Shown here: positions 8,279-12,078 of the stretch, one piece after another | Position numbering within the stretch: position 1 is the stretch's first letter | Layout of the letters: each line of letters opens with the position of its first letter | Source of the DNA: CAG-791 sp963605745 | GTDB taxonomy: Bacteria > Bacillota > Clostridia > Lachnospirales > Lachnospiraceae | Direction: 5' to 3' | Assembly: GCA_963605745.1 (NCBI GenBank) | Contig: CAVCWT010000055.1 | Span: 1-12,078, forward strand | DNA: 12,078 nt | Made by a program: the position numbers and the translations under genes | The notes under the pieces: generated by a model | Database searches by the model: none | What the model was told of the DNA's origin: nothing | Seen by the model: the letters and a program-made list of their open reading frames with translations, nothing else

Positions 8279-8698
8279 ATGCCGACATTTAACCAGCTGG
8301 TAAGAAAGGGACGTGAGGTTTCTACAAAGAAATCCAAGGCACCCGCACTGCAGGTAGGATTCAACTCTCTTAAGAAGAAGCAGACCGCACAGGCTGCACC
8401 TCAGAAGAGGGGCGTATGCACCGCAGTTAAGACAGCAACCCCTAAGAAGCCGAATTCCGCGCTTCGTAAGATCGCCAGAGTACGTCTTTCCAACGGAATG
8501 GAAGTAACTTCCTACATTCCCGGCGAGGGACACAATCTGCAGGAGCACTCCGTTGTTATGATTCGCGGCGGACGTGTTAAGGATCTTCCTGGTACCAGAT
8601 ACCACATCATCCGTGGTACTCTCGATACTGCAGGTGTTGCTAACCGCAAGCAGGCCCGCTCCAAGTATGGTGCAAAGAGACCGAAAGCTGCAAAATAA
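8279..8698 (+). CDS. rpsL: 30S ribosomal protein S12
   Basis: Small-subunit protein S12, which sits at the decoding centre between the shoulder and helix 44 and influences accuracy; it is the classic streptomycin-resistance locus. The protein has 139 residues, close to the 138 of the Bacillus protein. It begins MPTFNQLVRKGR, then carries the roughly 13-residue insertion (between about 20 and 40) found in Gram-positive but not E. coli S12. The decoding loops are intact: TPKKPNSALRK with K56 (E. coli K43) and GGRVKDLPG with K101 (E. coli K88), so no common streptomycin-resistance change is visible. The C-terminus is the typical RSKYGAKRPKAAK. First gene of the str operon, likely driven by the promoter at 8122-8150 plus read-through from rpoC. 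Confidence 0.99.
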   Translation: MPTFNQLVRKGREVSTKKSKAPALQVGFNSLKKKQTAQAAPQKRGVCTAVKTATPKKPNSALRKIARVRLSNGMEVTSYIPGEGHNLQEHSVVMIRGGRVKDLPGTRYHIIRGTLDTAGVANRKQARSKYGAKRPKAAK

Positions 8699-8737
8699 TA
8701 CTTTCTAAATGTATGGTAATGTTGGAATCTGGTTTCG

Positions 8738-8767
8738 ATAGATTTTCGATCAATAGATTTTCGATCA
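8738..8767 (+). repeat. 15-bp perfect tandem duplication
   Basis: The unit ATAGATTTTCGATCA occurs twice head to tail (8738-8752 and 8753-8767). The core TTTCGAT also appears just upstream (8733-8739), so there are three copies of this heptamer. It is in non-coding DNA between rpsL and rpsG. It may be a slippage product or a duplicated binding site. Confidence 0.9.
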
Positions 8768-8823
8768 ATTGTAGTATCAATAATCGTTGTATCAAATTCT
8801 GTACGGAAATCCTTCGCGGTCCT

Positions 8824-8852
8824 TTGGGAAAAGAGTATATTGCTCCTATACC
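8824..8852 (+). promoter_or_regulatory. Weak promoter candidate before rpsG
   Basis: TTGGGA (8824-8829) and TATACC (8847-8852) are 17 bases apart, each matching consensus at 4 of 6 positions. A secondary promoter would be reasonable in so long a spacer, but matches of this quality occur by chance. Confidence 0.2.
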
Positions 8853-8937
8853 AAACCGGACGGCTGACTGGAATTGGATCGCCAGCATGGACACATCAAA
8901 TTAGTGAGTACCTGTGATTTATCCACTGGAAGGTGAG

Positions 8938-8966
8938 ACGTTGTTTTGCAGGTTGTGCAGAAACGT
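8938..8966 (+). promoter_or_regulatory. Imperfect hairpin just upstream of the rpsG ribosome binding site
   Basis: TGCA pairs with TGCA around a GGTTG loop, continued by TTT/AAA past a bulged G and by ACG/CGT (8938-8940 with 8964-8966) past a TTG bulge. It ends 19 bases before AAGGAGG (8986-8992). Position alone suggests a possible translational control element such as an S7 target; the stem is weak. Confidence 0.25.
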
Positions 8967-8985
8967 TCACCGGACACAAATTGGT

Positions 8986-8992
8986 AAGGAGG
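8986..8992 (+). promoter_or_regulatory. Ribosome binding site of rpsG
   Basis: AAGGAGG, 8 bases before ATG 9001. It decides the start: the frame is open upstream to an ATG at 8914, which would add 29 residues absent from S7 proteins. Confidence 0.93.
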
Positions 8993-9000
8993 GAAGTATC

Positions 9001-9471
9001 ATGCCGCGTAAAGGACATGTACAGAAGAGAGATGTATTAGCAGATCCCTTATACAACAGCAAGGTCGTTACCAAACTTGTGAACAGCATCATGCTGGATG
9101 GCAAGAAGGGTGTTGCCCAGAAGATTGTATACGGAGCGTTTGCTCAGATTGAAGAGAAGGCTGGCAAGCCTGCACTCGAGGTATTCGAGGGTGCAATGAA
9201 CAATGTTATGCCTGCTCTTGAAGTTAAGGCAAGACGCATCGGCGGTGCTACGTATCAGGTACCGATCGAGGTTAGACCTGAGCGTAGACAGGCTCTGGCA
9301 CTGCGCTGGATCACCATGTTCTCCCGCAAGAGAGGCGAGAAGAACATGGAGGACAAGCTGGCAGGCGAGATCCTTGATGCGTATAACAACACGGGAGCTT
9401 CCGTAAAGCGTAAGGAAGACATGCACAAGATGGCAGATGCAAACAGAGCATTCTCTCACTACAAATTCTGA
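9001..9471 (+). CDS. rpsG: 30S ribosomal protein S7
   Basis: S7 nucleates assembly of the 30S head by binding the 3' major domain of 16S rRNA and lies near the E-site tRNA; in E. coli it is also the repressor of its own operon. The protein is 156 residues, the usual bacterial length. It begins MPRKGHVQKRDVLADPLYNS and contains the conserved PALEVKARRIGGATYQVP segment (71-88), which includes the RNA-contacting beta hairpin, then VRPERRQALALRWI. It ends ANRAFSHYKF, as in Gram-positive relatives. Nothing is missing or unusual. It is 302 bases from rpsL and 103 bases from fusA, and presumably cotranscribed with both. Confidence 0.99.
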   Translation: MPRKGHVQKRDVLADPLYNSKVVTKLVNSIMLDGKKGVAQKIVYGAFAQIEEKAGKPALEVFEGAMNNVMPALEVKARRIGGATYQVPIEVRPERRQALALRWITMFSRKRGEKNMEDKLAGEILDAYNNTGASVKRKEDMHKMADANRAFSHYKF

Positions 9472-9501
9472 TCAAAGAGAGAATTCTGAAGTGCGTCATT
9501 A

Positions 9502-9553
9502 CCCGCAGCGGTGGGCTGGGAGATCGGCATTTCCGATTTACAGCGCCTGCGGG
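9502..9553 (+). promoter_or_regulatory. Long nested stem-loop between rpsG and fusA
   Basis: Three helices stack in one arm: CCCGCAG (9502-9508) with CTGCGGG (9547-9553); GCTG (9515-9518) with CAGC (9541-9544); AGATCGG (9521-9527) with CCGATTT (9533-9539), one G-U pair. That is 18 pairs with small internal loops of 6x2 and 2x1 bases. No T run follows, so it is not a standard terminator. Its foot ends 7 bases before the fusA ribosome binding site, which suits an mRNA-processing or translation-control role. Confidence 0.5.
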
Positions 9554-9560
9554 CATTGCT

Positions 9561-9566
9561 AGGAGG
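9561..9566 (+). promoter_or_regulatory. Ribosome binding site of fusA (selects a GTG start)
   Basis: AGGAGG lies 8 bases before GTG 9575. The resulting N-terminus, MAEKRQYPLERTRNIGIMAHIDAGK, is the normal EF-G start; the next in-frame ATG is M18 inside the GTPase domain, so GTG is the real initiator. Confidence 0.92.
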
Positions 9567-9574
9567 ACAAACCT

Positions 9575-11704
9575 GTGGCAGAAAAGAGACAGTATCCCCT
9601 GGAGAGAACCAGGAACATCGGTATCATGGCTCACATTGATGCAGGTAAGACGACTCTGACGGAGCGTTTCCTGTATTATACCGGTGTTAACTACAAGATT
9701 GGTGAGACTCATGACGGTACTGCAACCATGGACTACATGGCGCAGGAGCAGGAGAGAGGTATCACCATCACGTCCGCGGCAACAACCTGCCATTGGACGG
9801 AAGAGGATCACCACAAGAAGAAAGCGGGAGCTCTTGAGCACCGCATCAATATCATCGACACCCCCGGACACGTAGACTTTACCGTTGAGGTTGAGCGTTC
9901 TCTGCGCGTACTGGACGGCGCTGTTGGTGTATTCTCTGCAAAGGGCGGTGTAGAACCTCAGTCTGAGAACGTATGGCGTCAGGCTGATACCTACAACGTA
10001 CCTCGTATGGCATTCGTCAACAAGATGGATGTTATCGGCGCAGACTATTATGCCTGCGTAGATCAGATCAAGAACAGACTGGGTAAGAATCCTGTCATGA
10101 TCAACATTCCGATCGGCAAGGAAGATTACTATGAAGGTCTGATTGATCTGTTTGAAATGGAAGCTTATTACTACAAGAACGATGATGGTACTGAGTGTGA
10201 GATCGTTCCGATCCCTGAGGATCTGCAGGACGAGGCACAGATGTATCATGATCAGATGGTAGAGCAGATCTGTTCTTTGGATGATGATCTGATGGAGCAG
10301 TATCTGGAAGGTGAGGAGCCTTCTACTGATGCTCTGAAGGCAGTTCTTCGCAAGGCAACCTGCACCTGCCAGGCTGTTCCGGTATGCTGCGGATCTGCAT
10401 ACAAGAACAAGGGTGTACAGAAGTGCCTCGACGCTGTTATTCAGTTCATGCCCTCTCCGCTGGATATTCCGGCAATCAAGGGTACCGATCTGGATGGCAA
10501 CGAGGTTGAGAGACATTCTTCTGATTCCGAGCCTTTCTCGGCTCTGGCATTCAAGATTATCTCCGATCCTTTCGTTGGTAAGCTTGCATTCATGCGTGTA
10601 TATTCCGGTATCTGCAAATCCGGTTCTTACGTTCTGAACTCTACCAAGGATAAGAAGGAACGTGTCGGCCGTATCCTGCAGATGCATGCGAACAAGAGAT
10701 CTGAACTGGATGAGGTATTCTCCGGCGATATCGCTGCTGCAGTAGGTCTGAAGGTTACCACCACCGGTGATACCCTTTGCGACGAGAGTGCACCGGTTAT
10801 TCTGGAGTCCATGGAGTTCCCGGATCCCGTTATCGAGCTGGCCATCGAGCCCAAGACAAAGGCTGGTCAGGACAAGCTGACCGATGCTCTGCAGAAGCTT
10901 TCCGAAGAGGATCCTACCTTCCAGGCACACACCAATACTGAGACTGGTCAGACCATCATCGCAGGTATGGGTGAGCTGCATCTGGAGATCATCGTTGACC
11001 GTCTGCTGCGTGAGTTCCACGTAGAGGCTAACGTTGGTGCTCCTCAGGTTGCATACAAGGAATCCTTCACCAAGCCGGTTGATCAGGAGTACAAGTACGC
11101 TAAGCAGTCCGGCGGACGTGGTCAGTACGGACATTGTAAGGTTAAGTTCGAGCCTATGGATCCGAACGGTGATGAGGTTTACAAGTTCGACAACGCCGTT
11201 GTCGGCGGTAACATCCCGAAGGAATACATCCCGGCTGTCGGCGATGGTATTGAAGAGGCTATGAAGGCAGGAAACCTTGGTGGATTCCCGGTTGTAGGCG
11301 TGCATGCTACGGTTTACGACGGATCCTACCATGAAGTCGACTCCTCTGAGATGGCATTCCACATTGCTGGTTCCATGTGCTTCAAGGAGGCTATGAAGAA
11401 GGCAGAGCCTGCTCTTCTCGAGCCTGTCATGAAGGTTGAGGTTACCATGCCTGAGGAATACATGGGTGATGTCATCGGAGATATGAACTCCAGACGCGGC
11501 CGTGTTACAGGTATGGAGGACATCGGTGGCGGCAAGCAGGTAAACGGCTTTGTTCCGCTGGCACAGATGTTCGGTTATGCAACGGACCTGCGCTCCATGA
11601 CGCAGGGCCGCGGCAACTACTCCATGTTCTTTGAGAAGTACGAGCCCGTACCGAAGAACATCGCAGAGAAGGTGCTGAACGACGCAAATAAGGATAAGGC
11701 TTAA
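9575..11704 (+). CDS. fusA: Elongation factor G
   Basis: EF-G is the GTPase that drives translocation of tRNA and mRNA after peptide-bond formation and, with RRF, ribosome recycling. The protein has 709 residues. GTPase motifs are complete: G1 AHIDAGKT (19-26), G2 RGITI (61-65), G3 DTPGH (95-99), G4 NKMD (149-152), G5 around SAYK (274-277). Between G2 and G3 a charged segment, HWTEEDHHKKKAGALEHR (73-90), matches what I recall of Lachnospiraceae EF-G. Domain II (about 310-400) follows; domain IV carries GGRGQYGH and the tip loop YHEVDSSE with H586 (E. coli H583), which contacts the decoding centre. A cluster of five cysteines (C263, C265, C271, C272, C284) flanks G5. The start codon is GTG, unlike the ATG of its neighbours. 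Codons TTA, CTA and TCA are essentially avoided, as expected for a very highly expressed gene. It has no promoter of its own that I can see. Confidence 0.99.
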   Translation: MAEKRQYPLERTRNIGIMAHIDAGKTTLTERFLYYTGVNYKIGETHDGTATMDYMAQEQERGITITSAATTCHWTEEDHHKKKAGALEHRINIIDTPGHVDFTVEVERSLRVLDGAVGVFSAKGGVEPQSENVWRQADTYNVPRMAFVNKMDVIGADYYACVDQIKNRLGKNPVMINIPIGKEDYYEGLIDLFEMEAYYYKNDDGTECEIVPIPEDLQDEAQMYHDQMVEQICSLDDDLMEQYLEGEEPSTDALKAVLRKATCTCQAVPVCCGSAYKNKGVQKCLDAVIQFMPSPLDIPAIKGTDLDGNEVERHSSDSEPFSALAFKIISDPFVGKLAFMRVYSGICKSGSYVLNSTKDKKERVGRILQMHANKRSELDEVFSGDIAAAVGLKVTTTGDTLCDESAPVILESMEFPDPVIELAIEPKTKAGQDKLTDALQKLSEEDPTFQAHTNTETGQTIIAGMGELHLEIIVDRLLREFHVEANVGAPQVAYKESFTKPVDQEYKYAKQSGGRGQYGHCKVKFEPMDPNGDEVYKFDNAVVGGNIPKEYIPAVGDGIEEAMKAGNLGGFPVVGVHATVYDGSYHEVDSSEMAFHIAGSMCFKEAMKKAEPALLEPVMKVEVTMPEEYMGDVIGDMNSRRGRVTGMEDIGGGKQVNGFVPLAQMFGYATDLRSMTQGRGNYSMFFEKYEPVPKNIAEKVLNDANKDKA

Positions 11705-11710
11705 TTGTCC

Positions 11711-11739
11711 TTGCGTTTGATAATTGCATTGGTTATAAT
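11711..11739 (+). promoter_or_regulatory. Candidate promoter of tuf
   Basis: TATAAT (11734-11739) is a perfect -10 box. TTGCGT (11711-11716), 17 bases upstream, matches the -35 consensus at 3 of 6 positions. Expected start near 11745-11747, giving a leader of about 80 bases. EF-Tu is needed in several-fold excess over EF-G and ribosomes, so a dedicated tuf promoter makes sense. Confidence 0.6.
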
Positions 11740-11790
11740 GTTCGACAGTGACCGAAAATCGGCAGTGAATGTCTAAGGTCACTGGCGAAC
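11740..11790 (+). promoter_or_regulatory. Leader hairpin between fusA and tuf
   Basis: GTTCG-A-CAGTGACC (11740-11753) pairs with GGTCACTG-G-CGAAC (11777-11790): 13 pairs with a single A/G mismatch. The loop of 23 bases contains another CAGTGA (11763-11768), and CCG (11752-11754) can alternatively pair with CGG (11760-11762). No T run follows directly, so it is not an obvious terminator. If the promoter at 11711-11739 is used, the 8-bp CAGTGACC/GGTCACTG stem would sit at the very 5' end of the tuf transcript and could protect it. A DNA operator is the alternative. Confidence 0.55.
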
Positions 11791-11824
11791 TCATCATGAT
11801 TATTTTCCAAGGAGGAAATAAGAA

Positions 11825-12078
11825 ATGGCAAAGGCACATTTTGACAAAACAAAGCCGCACGTAAACGTCGGCACCATCGGTCACGTTGACCACGGCAAAA
11901 CCACTCTGACCGCTGCAATCACTGCAGTTCTGTCTGAGAGACTTGGCGTTGCAGCTGTTCCCTTCGATCAGATCGACTCTGCTCCCGAAGAGAAGGAGCG
12001 TGGTATCACCATCAACTCTGCTCACATCGAGTATGAGACTGAGAAGAGACACTATGCACACGTTGACTGCCCTGGGCA
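11825..12078 (+). CDS. tuf: Elongation factor Tu, N-terminal part (cut by window end)
   Basis: EF-Tu delivers aminoacyl-tRNA to the ribosomal A site as a GTP complex. Only the first 84 of roughly 400 codons are present, all from the GTPase domain: G1 GHVDHGKT (19-26), switch I/G2 ERGITIN (58-64) with T62, and G3 DCPG (81-84), where the window stops. The start is fixed by AAGGAGG (11809-11815), 9 bases upstream, and by the standard MAKAHFDKTKPHVNVGTIGH opening. The gene is last in the usual rpsL-rpsG-fusA-tuf order and lies 120 bases after fusA, with its own promoter candidate and leader hairpin. The truncation is a window-edge effect, not a mutation. Whether the genome has a second tuf copy cannot be told. 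Confidence 0.98.
   Translation, partial: MAKAHFDKTKPHVNVGTIGHVDHGKTTLTAAITAVLSERLGVAAVPFDQIDSAPEEKERGITINSAHIEYETEKRHYAHVDCPG

Larger units (their letters stand above)
8699..9000 (+). other. 302-base rpsL-rpsG spacer, no gene seen
   Basis: The first half (8699-8810) is AT-rich and holds a 15-bp tandem duplication and two GTATCAA copies (8774-8780, 8789-8795). The second half holds a weak promoter candidate (8824-8852) and a small hairpin close to the rpsG ribosome binding site. An open frame at 8713-8904 has no ribosome binding site and partly encodes the tandem repeat, so I do not call it. In E. coli the corresponding spacer is about 100 bases and is where S7 binds to repress the operon; whether this longer spacer does something similar is unknown. 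Confidence 0.65.

Noticed and set aside
8713..8904. 63-codon open frame between rpsL and rpsG
   Set aside because: No ribosome binding site before its ATG, and part of it is simply the translated 15-bp tandem repeat.
8914..9000. N-terminal extension of S7 from an upstream in-frame ATG
   Set aside because: The 29 extra residues are not found in S7, and AAGGAGG at 8986-8992 points to ATG 9001.
9311..12061. Very long open frame (over 900 codons) on the - strand across fusA and into tuf
   Set aside because: Its triplets line up exactly with fusA and tuf codons, so its stops correspond to sense codons TTA, CTA and TCA, which these highly expressed genes avoid. No ribosome binding site or recognisable protein. 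It is a codon-bias shadow.
1..12078. CRISPR array, insertion sequence, tRNA/rRNA gene or other accessory system
   Set aside because: I saw no regularly spaced repeats, transposase-like protein, tRNA-like fold or unknown gene; the window is a conserved housekeeping locus.

Overview
This window is a housekeeping stretch of a bacterial chromosome: the end-to-end rpoB-rpoC pair followed by the str operon (rpsL, rpsG, fusA and the first 84 codons of tuf), all on the + strand. Base composition is roughly balanced, ribosome binding sites are strong AAGGAGG types, and protein S12 carries the insertion typical of Gram-positive bacteria. RpoB and RpoC lack the large lineage insertions of Proteobacteria. 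From memory, the RpoB N-terminus, the RpoC zinc-finger region and the EF-G segment before the DTPGH motif most resemble Clostridia of the Lachnospiraceae type. That assignment is an inference from recalled family sequences, not from a search.

Layout. Positions 1-405 are non-coding: a strong hairpin that may end an upstream transcript (the usual neighbour there is rplL, which is not in the window), a candidate promoter, and a long rpoB leader. rpoB (406-4314) and rpoC (4321-8022) lie 6 bases apart and in the same reading frame, kept apart by three consecutive stop codons. A 256-base gap holds a candidate promoter with a consensus -35 box, directly followed by a terminator-like hairpin. rpsL (8279-8698) comes next, then an unusually roomy 302-base spacer with a 15-bp tandem duplication, then rpsG (9001-9471). 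A 103-base gap contains a long nested stem-loop and leads to fusA (9575-11704, GTG start). A 120-base gap with a perfect TATAAT box and a 13-bp interrupted stem leads to tuf (11825 to beyond the window end).

Function. rpoB and rpoC make the two large catalytic subunits of RNA polymerase. S12 and S7 are small-subunit ribosomal proteins (decoding centre, and head/tRNA exit region). EF-G and EF-Tu are the translocation and tRNA-delivery GTPases. Together they couple production of the transcription and translation machines. Extra promoter candidates before rpsL and tuf fit the need for more ribosomal protein and EF-Tu than polymerase.

I found no mobile element, CRISPR array, tRNA/rRNA gene or unknown protein-coding gene, and nothing that looks like an undescribed system. 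The points worth a second look are in the spacers. Most notable: the candidate rpsL and tuf promoters are each placed so that the predicted transcript begins at, or inside, the left arm of a hairpin.
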